Notes: generated from the letters alone by a model not told the origin. A stretch of DNA of 64,000 nt from Acidobacteriota bacterium (GCA_003223645.1 QHVT01000006.1:248001-312000), one strand, 5' to 3'; positions 52,836 to 62,714 are shown, counted from the stretch's first letter. Made by a program: numbers and translations.

Positions 52836-52915
52836 TCCTTCGTACGCCCCACGCATCGGAAAACTAGAGTGGAGGACAGTTGCCGGCGTCCCGATGGAAG
52901 CGCTGGCGTTGCGCA

Positions 52916-55186
52916 TCAGCGCAGCAAAGTGCCGCCGGAAGATGCCCGGAGAGGCGACGGGCGTGTGATGCGGGTCGCCTCGGCTCGTTTCCGGAGCATC
53001 TCCGGGAACCGCGGATCGCCGCGTAGCGCTTCCAGACCAACATCGATTGCGAGCCAGGAATACCACCATTCCCCTTCGCGGATTCCCTTCTCGATCAACG
53101 CAAACGCCTGATCGAAATCGCCGAGCTGGGCGCGCAGGCGCATGCGGAAGTACGTTAGAACGTAACGCGTGCCGGCCAGTTCGTCGGCGCGATCGGCGAT
53201 TGCGCGCGCCTCGGCGATGCGGCCGGCACGCGCCAGAATGGCGCCTCGCCACAACTCGAAATTCGGATTCACGTCCGCCCGGATGCGATCGATCAAACTC
53301 ATCGCTTCGTCGATGCGTCCCGCATGCATGGACGCCAAGGCAACGTACGCCCAGACATTGTCCGATTCAGGAAATTGGGCCTTCGCATTGTGGAGCAATT
53401 CGAGTGCGCGCTCCGATTGCCCCATGATGATGAGGTACGCGGCGTAGGCCGTCATGACTCGCGGCGAGAGCGGATCGAGCTGGCGCGCCTGCCGGTGCGC
53501 GGCCTCGGCCTCGACGAATCGCTTCGCATGCGTCAGGCGGGTCGACTGCTCGATGTACGCCGGTGCAAAACTCGGATTCAACTGCAGAACGCGCGCGACG
53601 CGCCGCTCGTACTCCTCATCGTCGCCCGTCAGCGCCGCGGCCACGGCGAGATTCCAGTGCGCTTCCGGAAGCGACTCGTCGAGCGACAACGCCTTTTCCG
53701 CGAGCGCAACGAGCGGCTGGATGCAGTCGCGTGTCGGAGCGAGTCCGAGCCGGGCCTCGCGTCCGTACAGGTGCGCGAGCGCGGCATAAGGCAGCGCGTA
53801 TTCGGGGTCGATCTCGATGGCGCGATGAAAATACTCGATCCCTTTCGCCAGCCCGGCCGCCGTTTCTTTCGTCGCTTCGCGATGTCCGCGCAGATACTCG
53901 GCGTGCGCTTCAGGGTCGGGCGCGCGGCTCGCCGGCGGAACGACCTTGAGCCGTACTTCCTCGCAGAGATCGCGCGCAATCGCTTCTTCGAGCGCGATGA
54001 GATCGGTCAGATCGTGCCGGTACTTCTTTCCCCATAACGCAGTGCCGTCGGAAGCCTTGACCAGTTCCGCGTCCAACAACACCACTCCATTGATGGCGCG
54101 CACGCTGCCCACCAGCACGGCCTCGACGTTGAGCACTCGCGCCGCGTCCTGGGGATCAGCGGTGTTGCGAAAGCGCGACGCCGAGGAGCTTGCGATCACG
54201 CGCAGGCCCTCGATCCGGCCGAAGTCGCGCACGATGTCTTCCGGAATCCCGTCGCTGAGAAATTGCATCTCCTCGCTGCCGCTCTTGTTGTGGAACGGCA
54301 GCACGGCAATCGACGTGATCAAAGGCCTCCTGATTCCGCTCGAGCGAATGGGCGGAGTGCTGGCGCTTCGCAACGCCGCCGCGACTTCGCGCATCGACGC
54401 ATAGCGATCGTCGCGATTCTTCGCGATGCAGCGGCGGACGATCACGTCGATCTCCGGCTCCGGCAACCGTGGCGGATCGTGATGAAGGATGCGGTGCAGC
54501 GTATCGATCGCCGTTACGCCGTCGAACGGATTCTCCTTGGCGATGACCTCGTACAGGATGCAGCCGAGGGCGAAAATGTCGACGCGGCCGTCGAGGTCGC
54601 GCAGCCCGCGCGCCTGTTCGGGCGCCATGTAGCCCGGCGTGCCGATACACAGCCCTTCCTCGGTGAGATTCGCAGCGCTGCGCTCGTCGCCGCGGAAACC
54701 GGCCGCGCGTTTCGCCAGCCCGAAGTCGACGACTTTCGCCCGCTTGTCCTCCGACACCACGATGTTCTCCGGCTTGAGATCGCGGTGCACGATTCCTGCG
54801 TCGTGCGCTTTCGCCAGACCGTCTGCAATGTCCGCGAGATATCGAAGCAACACCTCGCGCGAGTCGTGATTCAAGTGATGCCGCAGCGTCTCGCCCTGGA
54901 TCAGCTCCATCGCAATGTACTGCAGGCAGCGATCGCCGACCGCCTCGGAGCCGATGTCGTAGATCGTGACGACGTGCGGATGATTCAGCCGCGACGCCGT
55001 CCGCGCCTCGCGTTTGAACCGTGCCAGCGATTCCGCGTCCTCGGAGATGTCGTCCGGAAGAATCTTGATCGCGACGTCGCGTCCGAGGCGCGTGTCGCGC
55101 GCCCGATAGACCTCGGCCATCCCGCCGCTGCCGAGCAAAGCGGTGACCTCGTACGGCCCCAGCCGTGTACCGCGTGACAATGTCAT
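52916..55186 (-). CDS. Serine/threonine kinase with TolB-like and TPR regions (copy 1)
   Basis: 756 aa. The kinase domain (about 8-275) has glycine loop GSGGMAEVY, catalytic Lys in VAIKIL, HRDLKPENIVV, DFG and APEQ. A TolB/FlgO-like nucleotide-cyclase-associated domain follows (about 290-420; ITSIAVLPFHNKSGSEEMQF, LVGSVRAINGVVLLDAELVK), then C-terminal TPRs. No membrane segment. The family is common in Acidobacteriota; signal and substrates unknown. It is one of three paralogues at 52.9-60 kb. Confidence 0.9.
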   Translation of the reverse strand: MTLSRGTRLGPYEVTALLGSGGMAEVYRARDTRLGRDVAIKILPDDISEDAESLARFKREARTASRLNHPHVVTIYDIGSEAVGDRCLQYIAMELIQGETLRHHLNHDSREVLLRYLADIADGLAKAHDAGIVHRDLKPENIVVSEDKRAKVVDFGLAKRAAGFRGDERSAANLTEEGLCIGTPGYMAPEQARGLRDLDGRVDIFALGCILYEVIAKENPFDGVTAIDTLHRILHHDPPRLPEPEIDVIVRRCIAKNRDDRYASMREVAAALRSASTPPIRSSGIRRPLITSIAVLPFHNKSGSEEMQFLSDGIPEDIVRDFGRIEGLRVIASSSASRFRNTADPQDAARVLNVEAVLVGSVRAINGVVLLDAELVKASDGTALWGKKYRHDLTDLIALEEAIARDLCEEVRLKVVPPASRAPDPEAHAEYLRGHREATKETAAGLAKGIEYFHRAIEIDPEYALPYAALAHLYGREARLGLAPTRDCIQPLVALAEKALSLDESLPEAHWNLAVAAALTGDDEEYERRVARVLQLNPSFAPAYIEQSTRLTHAKRFVEAEAAHRQARQLDPLSPRVMTAYAAYLIIMGQSERALELLHNAKAQFPESDNVWAYVALASMHAGRIDEAMSLIDRIRADVNPNFELWRGAILARAGRIAEARAIADRADELAGTRYVLTYFRMRLRAQLGDFDQAFALIEKGIREGEWWYSWLAIDVGLEALRGDPRFPEMLRKRAEATRITRPSPLRASSGGTLLR

Positions 55187-55227
55187 GAGAAGGACCCGCG
55201 CACATTGTACGCGGAGGCACCAAAATA

Positions 55228-55415
55228 GATGTAAGGAGAAATGCGACTTTTCGTAACATCCGCGCCACCGCGCGCGTCCTCGCCATGGTCGTGTCGACCG
55301 CGGTGCTGTTCGTCATCCTGCAAACCGGCGTCGTGCTGACGCGCGGGAGCATTCATCGGCGACAATCGAATTTGCCGGCACCGTCACCGCGAACGATCGG
55401 ATAGAGCTGGCGCAG
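55228..55415 (+). pseudogene. Internally deleted acyltransferase remnant
   Basis: Two segments of the acyltransferase at 60011-60733 are fused here. CATCCGCGCCACCGCGCGCG through ACGCGCGGGAGCATTC matches its first 40 or so codons, and AATCGAATTTGCCGGCACCG through AGAGCTGGCG matches its last 25 or so. About 530 bp between them, including the HxxxxD active site, are missing. The start ATG is followed at once by TAA. It lies between kinase copies 1 and 2, equivalent to the intact gene beyond kinase copy 3, so it dates the block duplication. Confidence 0.8.
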
Positions 55416-57660
55416 ACGCCGTCCTGCGAAATGCGTCCTCGCGTAATTGGAGCATCGCGGCGAACCGCGAATCGGAGCGCAGACAATCCATCCCGGGATC
55501 GGAGGGCAGGAAAATGTAGAAGCAGTCTTCGTCGCGAAGCCCTTGTTCGATCAGCGCGAATGCAGCGTCGCGGTCGCCGAGCTCGCCGCGCAGTTGCGCG
55601 CGCCAGTACGTCAGCACGAACCGCGTCTTCGCCAGCTCATCCATGCGGTCGGCGATTTCCTGCGCCTCCGCGATGCGGCCCACGCGCGCCAGGACGATCG
55701 CCTTCCAGATCAAAATATGCGGACTCGTCTCCGCGGGCGCGCGCTCGATGGTCGCGATGGCCTCCTGCGGCCGGCCGATCTGCGAGTACACGAGTCCGAG
55801 ATAGGCATACGTGTGCTCGTAGTCGGGAAACTGTTCGGCGGCATTGTGCAGAACGGTGAGGCATTCGTTCCACTGCCGCATCACGCCGAGTCGCCCGCCG
55901 TACGCCGTCATCACGCGCGGCGACAGCGGATCGAGCTCGCGCGCCTTCTGATACGCGGCTTCACCTTCGGCGTATCGCTGCGCGGATACCAGTGCGAGCG
56001 ACCTCTCGGCGTACGCCTGCGCGAAATTCGGATTCAGATCCAGCACGCGCGCGATGCGGCGCTCGAATTCCGGCATGTCTCCCGCCAGCAATGCCGCGAC
56101 GGCAAGGTCGAAATGCGCCTCCGGCAGAAACTCGTCGAGCGACGACGCCTTGTTCCCGAGCGCCGCCTGCTGCCGCCGGCAATCGCGCGTCGGTGCGATT
56201 CCGAGCAGCGCCATGCGTCCATAAATCTGGCCTAACGCGGCATACGGCAGCGCGTACTCGGGATCGAGCTCGATCGCCCGGTGATACTGCTCGATTCCCT
56301 TCTTGAGCGCCGGCGGCGTCTCCTTCGCGATCTCGCGTTTTCCGCGCAGGTAAACATCGTGCGCTTCCGGCAGCGGCGCGCGGTTGCGCTGCGGCGCGAG
56401 CTCGAGCCGTACCTCGTTGCAGAGATCGCGGGAGATCTCCTGCTGCAGCTCGATCACATCCGTCAGCTCGCGCGTGTACTTCTTTCCCCAAAGCGCGCTG
56501 CCGTCCGCGGCTTTGACGAGCTCCGCGTCGATCACCACCTTGTCCCCGATCATGCGCAGTCCGCCGACCAGCACCGCCTCGACTTGCAGCTCGCGCGCGG
56601 CCTGCCGCGGATCCGTCGTCTCGCGGAAGCGCGACACCGACGAGTTGGCGATGACGCGCAAGCCGGCGACGCGCCCGAGGTCGCGCACGATGTCTTCGGG
56701 AATTCCGTCGCTGAGAAAACGCATCTCCTCGCTCCCGCTGCGGTTGTGAAACGGCAGCACCGCGATCGAGGCGATCGCCGGCCTCCGCGCGCTGTGAATC
56801 CGCGGGAGCGAGTCCGTAGAGGACGGCGGCGCGGTCATCGCCTTCCGCAGCTCGGCGGCGACTTCGCGCATCGAGCTGTAGCGATGCGCGGCGTCCTTGG
56901 CGAGACAACGGCGCACGATCGGATCGAGAACCGGATCGGGCAAGGGCGATGGCTCGTGATGGAGAACGCGATGCATCGTATCGACCGGCGTGTCGCCGTC
57001 GAACGGGTTCTCTTTCACGATCGCCTCATACAGCATGCAGCCGAGGGCGAAGATGTCGGCGCGGCCATCGATGTCGCGTTGCCCGCGAACCTGCTCCGGC
57101 GCCATGTAGCCGAGCGTGCCGACGCAGAAGCCCTCGGCGGTGAGACGCTCGGCGCTTCGCTCGCTCGCGAAGCCCATCACATGTTTAGCGAGTCCGAAGT
57201 CGACGACTTTCGCGAAGTCATCGTCCGAGACCATGACATTTTCCGGCTTGAGATCGCGATGTACCACGCCGGCGTCATGCGCCTTGGCAAGACCGTCGGC
57301 GACGCCGGCGATGTAGCGCAGCAGGACTTCGCGCGACGCGTGCGCGAAATGGTGGCGCAGCGTCTCGCCGCGAATCAGTTCCATCGCGATGTAATGCAGC
57401 CGCTGAGCGCCGACATCGACTTCGCCGATGTCGTAGATGGTGACGAGATGCGGATGATTCAGCGCCGAAGCCGTCTGCGCTTCGCGCGTGAATCGCGAGA
57501 GAGACTCCTCGTCGGAGGACAACTCCTCCGGCAGGATCTTGATCGCGACTTCGCGGCCGAGGCGCACATCCCGTGCGCGATAAACCTCGGCCATTCCGCC
57601 GCTGCCGAGCAAGGCCGTGACCTCGTACGGCCCGAGCCGCGTTCCGTATTTGAGCGTCAT
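55384..57660 (-). CDS. Serine/threonine kinase with TolB-like and TPR regions (copy 2)
   Basis: I start at MTLKYGTRLGPYEV (57660) by analogy with the other copies. About 758 aa. Kinase motifs: GSGGMAEVY, VAIKILPEE, HRDLKPENVMV, DFGLAK, MAPEQ. A TolB-like region (SIAVLPFHNRSGSEEMRFLS, VLVGGLRMIGDKVVIDAELV) and TPRs follow. The most divergent of the three copies. Its 3' end runs antisense into the acyltransferase remnant, giving the tail TASAPALSDRSR. Confidence 0.9.
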   Translation of the reverse strand: MTLKYGTRLGPYEVTALLGSGGMAEVYRARDVRLGREVAIKILPEELSSDEESLSRFTREAQTASALNHPHLVTIYDIGEVDVGAQRLHYIAMELIRGETLRHHFAHASREVLLRYIAGVADGLAKAHDAGVVHRDLKPENVMVSDDDFAKVVDFGLAKHVMGFASERSAERLTAEGFCVGTLGYMAPEQVRGQRDIDGRADIFALGCMLYEAIVKENPFDGDTPVDTMHRVLHHEPSPLPDPVLDPIVRRCLAKDAAHRYSSMREVAAELRKAMTAPPSSTDSLPRIHSARRPAIASIAVLPFHNRSGSEEMRFLSDGIPEDIVRDLGRVAGLRVIANSSVSRFRETTDPRQAARELQVEAVLVGGLRMIGDKVVIDAELVKAADGSALWGKKYTRELTDVIELQQEISRDLCNEVRLELAPQRNRAPLPEAHDVYLRGKREIAKETPPALKKGIEQYHRAIELDPEYALPYAALGQIYGRMALLGIAPTRDCRRQQAALGNKASSLDEFLPEAHFDLAVAALLAGDMPEFERRIARVLDLNPNFAQAYAERSLALVSAQRYAEGEAAYQKARELDPLSPRVMTAYGGRLGVMRQWNECLTVLHNAAEQFPDYEHTYAYLGLVYSQIGRPQEAIATIERAPAETSPHILIWKAIVLARVGRIAEAQEIADRMDELAKTRFVLTYWRAQLRGELGDRDAAFALIEQGLRDEDCFYIFLPSDPGMDCLRSDSRFAAMLQLREDAFRRTASAPALSDRSR

Positions 57661-57739
57661 GGGAAGGCCGGCGTTCATTGTAAGTGAACGCGCGAATGCT
57701 CAGCGGAGTTGACCGGCCGGCGCGACGAGGTCCGTTTCG

Positions 57740-59971
57740 TCAGACCAGTGCGAGCGCCGGCGGCCGGTACTTCTCCAGCAGCGCGTCGAAGCGCGGATCG
57801 GAGCGAAGGCGTTCGAGCGTCCGATCATGGCGGGCGAAGTTGCAGTACCACTCGCCGCTGCGCATTCCTTCCTCGAGCAACGCGAACGCGGCGTCGTCGT
57901 CGCCTAACTCGAGATGGAGGATGGCGCGGTGGTAGGTCAGCAGAAATTGCGTTCGAGCGATCTCGTCGACCTCATCGGCGATCGCTCGCGCTTCAGCAAC
58001 CCGGCCCGCGCGGGCAAGGATGATTCCCTTCCAAACGAAAATATTCGGATTCGTCTCCAGCGCCGTGTGGTCGATCAATTCGATTGCTTCGCGGTGCCGT
58101 CCGAGAAATGAGTAGGAAAATGCGAGGTAGGCGCGAACATGCCCGGTCTCGGGAAACTGTTCCGCCGCGGTGCGCAGGATCGCGACGCAGCGGTCCCATT
58201 GTCCGATGAGGAACAGGCGGCCGGCGTACGCGGACATCACGCGCGAGGACAGCGGATCGAGCTCGCGCGCCTTTCTGTGCGCCGCTTCGGCTTCTTCGAA
58301 TCGCATGGCGCCGACGAGCGCCACCGAACGGTCGACATACGCCTGCGCATGATTCGGATTGAGCTCCAACGTGCGGTCGAGCTCACGCGTGCACTGCGCC
58401 ATGTCGCCCATCAGGAGCGCGGCGACGGCCAGATTGTGATGCGCTTCGGGCAATTGCTCGTCCAATGCGAGTGCTTTACGGGCCAGAGCGATCTGCTGCA
58501 TCACGGAGTCGCGCGTCGGCGCGATGCCCAGCATCGCCTGTCGTCCGTACACCAGCGCGACCGCCGCATAAGGCAGCGCATACTCGGGATCGAGCTCCAT
58601 CGCCTGATAGAAATACGCGACGCCTTTCTTGAGCGCCGGCGCCGTCTCTTTGGCGACCTCGCGCTTCCCGCGCAGATACGCTTCGTACGCCTCGGGGCGC
58701 GGATCACGCTCCGTCGGCGGGGAGAGCTCGAGTCGCAATTCGTCGCAGACGTCGCGCGCGATCGCTTCTTCGAGCGCGACGAGATCCGTCATCTGCCGCG
58801 TGTACTTCTTCCCCCACAACGCCGTGCCGTCCGACGCTTTTACGAGCTCCGCGTCCAGCACCGCCGTGCCGCCGATCGTTCGCACGCTGCCGACGAGCAC
58901 GGCCTCGACGTGCAGCTCCTTCGCCGCCTGACGCGGATCGGTCGTGTCGCGGAAACGCGACGCCGACGAGCTGGCGATGACGCGCAGCGTCGGAATTCGC
59001 CCGAGGCTGCGCACGACGTCTTCCGGGATCCCGTCGCTGAGAAATTGCATCTCCTCGCTGCCGCTCCGGTTGTGGAACGGCAGCACGGCGATCGATGCAA
59101 TCGGTGACTTTCTGAGTCCACCCGTGCGAATGGCCGGAGCGGCGATCGCGTTTCGCAGGTCCGTCGCGACTTCACGCATCGACGTGTAACGACCGGCGCG
59201 ATCCTTGGCGATGCAGCGCCGCACGATCGCCTCGATCGCGACGTCCGCCAGCGGCGGCGGATCGTGATGGAGAATACGATGCAGCGTATCGATCGCCGTC
59301 TCGCCCTCGAATGGATTCTCCTTCGCGATCGCCTCGTACAGGATGCAGCCGAGGGCGAAGATGTCGACGCGGCCGTCGAGATCGCGCAGACCGAGTGCCT
59401 GTTCGGGCGCCATGTAGCCGGGCGTCCCGACGCAGAGTCCTTCTTCGGTGAGATTCACGGCGATGCGCTCGTCGCTGCGAAAACCGGCCGCGTGTTTCGC
59501 CAGGCCGAAGTCGACGACCTTGGCGTGATTGTCGTCCGACACCATGACGTTCTCCGGCTTGAGATCGCGATGAACGATCCCCGCGTCGTGCGCCTTTGCC
59601 AACGCGTCCGCGACGTCGGCGATGTAGCGCAGCAACACCTCGCGCGGCTCGTGCTGCAAGTGATACCGCAGCGTCTCGCCGCGGATCAGCTCCATCGCGA
59701 TGTAATGCAGACGGCGATCGCCGATCTGTTCGGCGCCGATGTCGTAAATCGTGACGAGATGCGGATGGTTCAGCCGCGAGGCCGTCCGCGCCTCGCGCTG
59801 AAAGCGCGCCAGCGATTCCGGATCCGCGGAGATGTCGTCCGGCAGAATCTTGATCGCGACGTCGCGCCCGAGGCGCGTGTCGCGCGCGCGATACACGTCG
59901 GCCATGCCCCCGCTGCCGAGCAAAGCAGTGACTTCGTATGGCCCAAGCCGTGTCCCACGAGACAATGTCAT
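57740..59971 (-). CDS. Serine/threonine kinase with TolB-like and TPR regions (copy 3)
   Basis: 743 aa. Kinase motifs GSGGMADVY, VAIKILPDD, HRDLKPENVMV, DFGLAK, MAPEQ; TolB-like region (SIAVLPFHNRSGSEEMQFLS, VLVGSVRTIGGTAVLDAELV) and TPRs. Its start MTLSRGTRLGPYEV is identical to copy 1 and closer to it than to copy 2. It diverges from the intact acyltransferase with only 39 bp between starts, so the two probably share a regulatory region. Confidence 0.9.
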   Translation of the reverse strand: MTLSRGTRLGPYEVTALLGSGGMADVYRARDTRLGRDVAIKILPDDISADPESLARFQREARTASRLNHPHLVTIYDIGAEQIGDRRLHYIAMELIRGETLRYHLQHEPREVLLRYIADVADALAKAHDAGIVHRDLKPENVMVSDDNHAKVVDFGLAKHAAGFRSDERIAVNLTEEGLCVGTPGYMAPEQALGLRDLDGRVDIFALGCILYEAIAKENPFEGETAIDTLHRILHHDPPPLADVAIEAIVRRCIAKDRAGRYTSMREVATDLRNAIAAPAIRTGGLRKSPIASIAVLPFHNRSGSEEMQFLSDGIPEDVVRSLGRIPTLRVIASSSASRFRDTTDPRQAAKELHVEAVLVGSVRTIGGTAVLDAELVKASDGTALWGKKYTRQMTDLVALEEAIARDVCDELRLELSPPTERDPRPEAYEAYLRGKREVAKETAPALKKGVAYFYQAMELDPEYALPYAAVALVYGRQAMLGIAPTRDSVMQQIALARKALALDEQLPEAHHNLAVAALLMGDMAQCTRELDRTLELNPNHAQAYVDRSVALVGAMRFEEAEAAHRKARELDPLSSRVMSAYAGRLFLIGQWDRCVAILRTAAEQFPETGHVRAYLAFSYSFLGRHREAIELIDHTALETNPNIFVWKGIILARAGRVAEARAIADEVDEIARTQFLLTYHRAILHLELGDDDAAFALLEEGMRSGEWYCNFARHDRTLERLRSDPRFDALLEKYRPPALALV

Positions 59972-60010
59972 GGGAAAAGCCCCATCCGTATTCTAAGCGT
60001 AGGGACAAAC

Positions 60011-60733
60011 ATGTACTTGAGGAGAAACATCCGCGCAGCCGCGCGCGTCTTCGCGATGACAGTCTCGACTGCCACGCTGTTCGTGGTTCTGCAAATCGGT
60101 GTCCTGCTGACGCGCGGAAGCATCCGCTGGCGGACGCGCGTGATCCGCTGGTGGTCGCGCGCGATGGCGCGCTGCCTCGGCATGCGCACCACGATCCGCG
60201 GCACGCCGCCGTCCGGCGCGTTCGTGCTCGTCTCGAATCACATCAGCTACCTCGACGTCGTGGTGATCTTGCAGTCCCTCGACGTTGTCTTCGTGGCGAT
60301 GTCGGAGCTCGACCGCGTGCCGGTCATGCGCGCGATCGTCGGCAGCGGCGGCACGATCTTCATCGATCGCAAATCGCGCCGCGACCCGCTCCGCGTGGGC
60401 GACGAGATGGAGAACGTGCTGCGCGCGGGCCGCGGCGTCGCCCTCTTCCCCGAGTCGACGAGCAGCGACGGACATGACGTGCTGCCGTTCAAATCCGCGC
60501 TCCTCGAAGGCGCGGCGCGCAGCGGACGGCCGGTGCATTTCGCGGTGATCCGTTACGAGCAGGAAGGTGTCGCGTGGTGGGGCGACATTGACGTGAAATC
60601 GCAGCTCCTCGGATTGCTGCGGATGCCGCGCATCGACGCATCGATCGAGTTCGGCGGCACGGTCACGGCGAGCGATCGGAAAGAGCTGGCGCTGAAACTG
60701 TGGACGGAAGTTCGGTCGCGGGTGATCGGATAA
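60011..60733 (+). CDS. Lysophospholipid/1-acyl-glycerol-3-phosphate acyltransferase
   Basis: Start at MYLRRNIRAAARV (60011). About 240 aa. An N-terminal hydrophobic anchor (AMTVSTATLFVVLQIGVLLT) is followed by PlsC motifs: VSNHISYLDVVVI (block I, H-x4-D), GTIFIDRKSRRDPLR (block II) and LFPESTSSDGHD (block III). It transfers an acyl group to a lysolipid at the inner membrane. It diverges from kinase copy 3 and is just upstream of kdsA (12 bp). Confidence 0.9.
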   Translation: MYLRRNIRAAARVFAMTVSTATLFVVLQIGVLLTRGSIRWRTRVIRWWSRAMARCLGMRTTIRGTPPSGAFVLVSNHISYLDVVVILQSLDVVFVAMSELDRVPVMRAIVGSGGTIFIDRKSRRDPLRVGDEMENVLRAGRGVALFPESTSSDGHDVLPFKSALLEGAARSGRPVHFAVIRYEQEGVAWWGDIDVKSQLLGLLRMPRIDASIEFGGTVTASDRKELALKLWTEVRSRVIG

Positions 60734-60745
60734 CATGCCCCTCGC

Positions 60746-61597
60746 ATGGCGAAGCCAGTAGAACAATGGACCACCCGCACCATCGAGATCACCCCCGACA
60801 TCCGTTTCGGCGGCGACAACCCTCCCCTTTTCATCGCCGGCCCGTGCGTGATCGAGTCGCGCGAGCATGTCCTGATGATGGCGCGCACGCTCGCGAAGAT
60901 GCGCGATGAATTGAAGATCCAGCTCGTGTTCAAGTCGTCGTTCGACAAAGCGAATCGGACGTCGATCGAATCATTTCGAGGGCCGGGACTTGAGAAAGGG
61001 TTGGAGCTGCTGCGCGCGGTGAAGGAAGAGACGGGACTGCCGCTGCTCTCCGACATTCACGAGCCGTGGCAGGCCGCGCCCGCGGCGGAAGTGCTCGACG
61101 TGTTGCAGATTCCGGCGTTCCTCTGCCGGCAGACGGATCTCGTCGCGGCGGCCGCGCGCACGGGAAAAGCGGTCGGCGTGAAGAAGGGACAGTTCCTGTC
61201 GCCCGAGGAGGCGAAGAACATCCTCGACAAGGGGAAGGAAGTCGGAAACGAGAAGGTGTTCATCACCGAGCGCGGAAGCTCGTTCGGATATCAGAACCTC
61301 GTCGTCGACATGCGCGCGTTTCCGATCGTGCGCGAGTTCGGCGCGCCGGTCGTCTACGACATCACGCATTCCATGCAGAAGCCGGGCGGCGAAGGAAAGC
61401 AGACCGGCGGCACCCCGCAGTTCGCGCGTCCGCTCGCGCGCGCCGCTGCAGCCGCAGGCGCGGACGGTTTCTTCATGGAAGTGCACGACAACCCGCCCGC
61501 CGCCCTTTCCGATCGCACGACGCAACTGCGTCCCGACGCCGCGCGCGCGATCATCGAGGACATCCTTCGATTGCGAGCGGCGCTGCCACCGATCTAG
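60746..61597 (+). CDS. kdsA: 2-dehydro-3-deoxyphosphooctonate aldolase (KDO-8-phosphate synthase)
   Basis: 283 aa. It condenses PEP with arabinose-5-P to KDO-8-P, the first KDO step for LPS. Motifs: FIAGPCVIES (with Cys, as in metal-dependent class II enzymes), VFKSSFDKANRTS, LLSDIHEPWQ, QIPAFLCRQTDLV, VKKGQFLSPEE, FITERGSSFGY, VYDITHSMQKPGG and FMEVHDNPPAALSD. It is coupled to the acyltransferase by a 12-bp gap. Confidence 0.96.
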   Translation: MAKPVEQWTTRTIEITPDIRFGGDNPPLFIAGPCVIESREHVLMMARTLAKMRDELKIQLVFKSSFDKANRTSIESFRGPGLEKGLELLRAVKEETGLPLLSDIHEPWQAAPAAEVLDVLQIPAFLCRQTDLVAAAARTGKAVGVKKGQFLSPEEAKNILDKGKEVGNEKVFITERGSSFGYQNLVVDMRAFPIVREFGAPVVYDITHSMQKPGGEGKQTGGTPQFARPLARAAAAAGADGFFMEVHDNPPAALSDRTTQLRPDAARAIIEDILRLRAALPPI

Positions 61598-61606
61598 TAG
61601 CCTACG

Positions 61607-61663
61607 GAGGAGAGCGGGCGTCCCGCCCGCCCCCGGGAGGCGGGCGGGACGCCCGCTCTCCTC
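61607..61663. repeat. Inverted repeat (GAGGAGAGCGGGC family)
   Basis: GAGGAGAGCGGGCGTCCCGC and GCGGGACGCCCGCTCTCCTC are perfect arms around a CCGCCCCCGGGAGGCGG core. It follows kdsA by 9 bp, is the same family as 47989-48047, and can act as a terminator. Confidence 0.9.
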
Positions 61664-61685
61664 GGTATCGAGTAGTGATCTAGCC

Positions 61686-62534
61686 GTGGAACGAAATCAG
61701 GCCAGCCGCACGGCTGAACGCGTAGCCGAGCGTCGAGCGGTCCATCAACTGCTCGACCATCCAGTTGTTTTTCGTGATCCGCTGGCGTTCGACGTGCTGC
61801 AGCCGGATGTCGCTGCTCGCATCCGCGCTGCGCCGCATGCATACGATCGCTCTCCCATTGCAACGCCGCTGCGGGCGTTCCTGGCCGTCAGGAGCCGGTT
61901 CGCGGAAGACACGCTGCGAACGGCGATCGACCACGGCGTCTCGCAGTACGTCCTCATCGGAGCGGGCTTTGACACGTTTGCGTATCGGAATCCGTATCCC
62001 GACACTCGCGTGATCGAGATCGATCACCCCGCGACGCAGGCGGAAAAGAAACGACGGCTGGCGGCGGCGGGCATCGCGCTGCCGAACCATGTCTCCCTGA
62101 TCCCTGCCGATTTATCCGTTCGCTCGCTTGGTGAAGCACTCGCCTCGAGCGCCTTCGAGCCGCAGAAGGCCGCGGTATTCGCCTGGCTCGGCGTGATTCC
62201 GTATCTGGAACTTCCGGCAATCGAGACGACCTTGCGATACATCGCCGCGCTCCCAACCGGAACAGAGATCGTCTTCGACTACGGCATCCCTCGCAGTTCG
62301 CTGAACTTCATCGGCCGATTGGTCTTCGACCGCATGGCCAGCCGCGTCGCCGCCATCGGCGAGCCGTGGAAGACGTTCTTCACTCCTCGAGATCTGCATC
62401 GCTTGTTGAGCAACATCGGATTCAGTGCCGTGGAGGATCTGGGCGCGAATGAGATCAACGCCAGGTATTTCGCGGGCCGTTCGGATCGTCTGCGGGTTGG
62501 AGAGGCGGGACGAATTGCGAGAGCCGTTGTGTAG
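61686..62534 (+). CDS. Class I SAM-dependent methyltransferase (TIGR00027/PF04072-like)
   Basis: 282 aa. Motifs of the leucine carboxyl methyltransferase-like family: ASRTAERVAERRAVHQLLDH, RSRFAEDTLRTAIDHGVSQY, VLIGAGFDTFAYR (glycine-rich SAM loop), VIEIDHPATQAEKKRRLA (ribose Glu/Asp), VFAWLGVIPYL. This family O-methylates diverse small molecules and secondary metabolites; the substrate is unknown. It lies 220 bp upstream of the Cys-rich gene, so a role in tailoring that peptide is possible but unsupported. Confidence 0.88.
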   Translation: MERNQASRTAERVAERRAVHQLLDHPVVFRDPLAFDVLQPDVAARIRAAPHAYDRSPIATPLRAFLAVRSRFAEDTLRTAIDHGVSQYVLIGAGFDTFAYRNPYPDTRVIEIDHPATQAEKKRRLAAAGIALPNHVSLIPADLSVRSLGEALASSAFEPQKAAVFAWLGVIPYLELPAIETTLRYIAALPTGTEIVFDYGIPRSSLNFIGRLVFDRMASRVAAIGEPWKTFFTPRDLHRLLSNIGFSAVEDLGANEINARYFAGRSDRLRVGEAGRIARAVV

Positions 62535-62578
62535 AACGGTGACGCTGGCGTGAATCCAGCGCCGATTCCCGCGAACGA

Positions 62579-62664
62579 TTCGGCGGCCGAGGGCGGCCGC
62601 CGCTCCACTGGTTCCCGCTCCCGCGCCCGTGCCCGCTCCCGCGCCCGGCGGGCGGGCGCGTGAT
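62579..62664. repeat. Half of a GGAGCGGCGG-family element plus GC-rich CCGCTCCCGCGCCC tract
   Basis: CGGCGGCCGAGGGCGGCCGC followed by CGCTCCAC matches one arm of the 33855-33928 element. The other arm is missing, replaced by a tandem CCCGCTCCCGCGCCCGTG tract. Confidence 0.65.
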
Positions 62665-62714
62665 AACCGCCCCTCCACTTTGATCCTGATTGCTGCAATA
62701 ATGTCTCTCCTTCC

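Noticed and set aside
62680-62702. Possible sigma-70 promoter TTGATC ... AATAAT before the Cys-rich gene
   Set aside because: The spacing (about 11 bp) is too short for a normal promoter.
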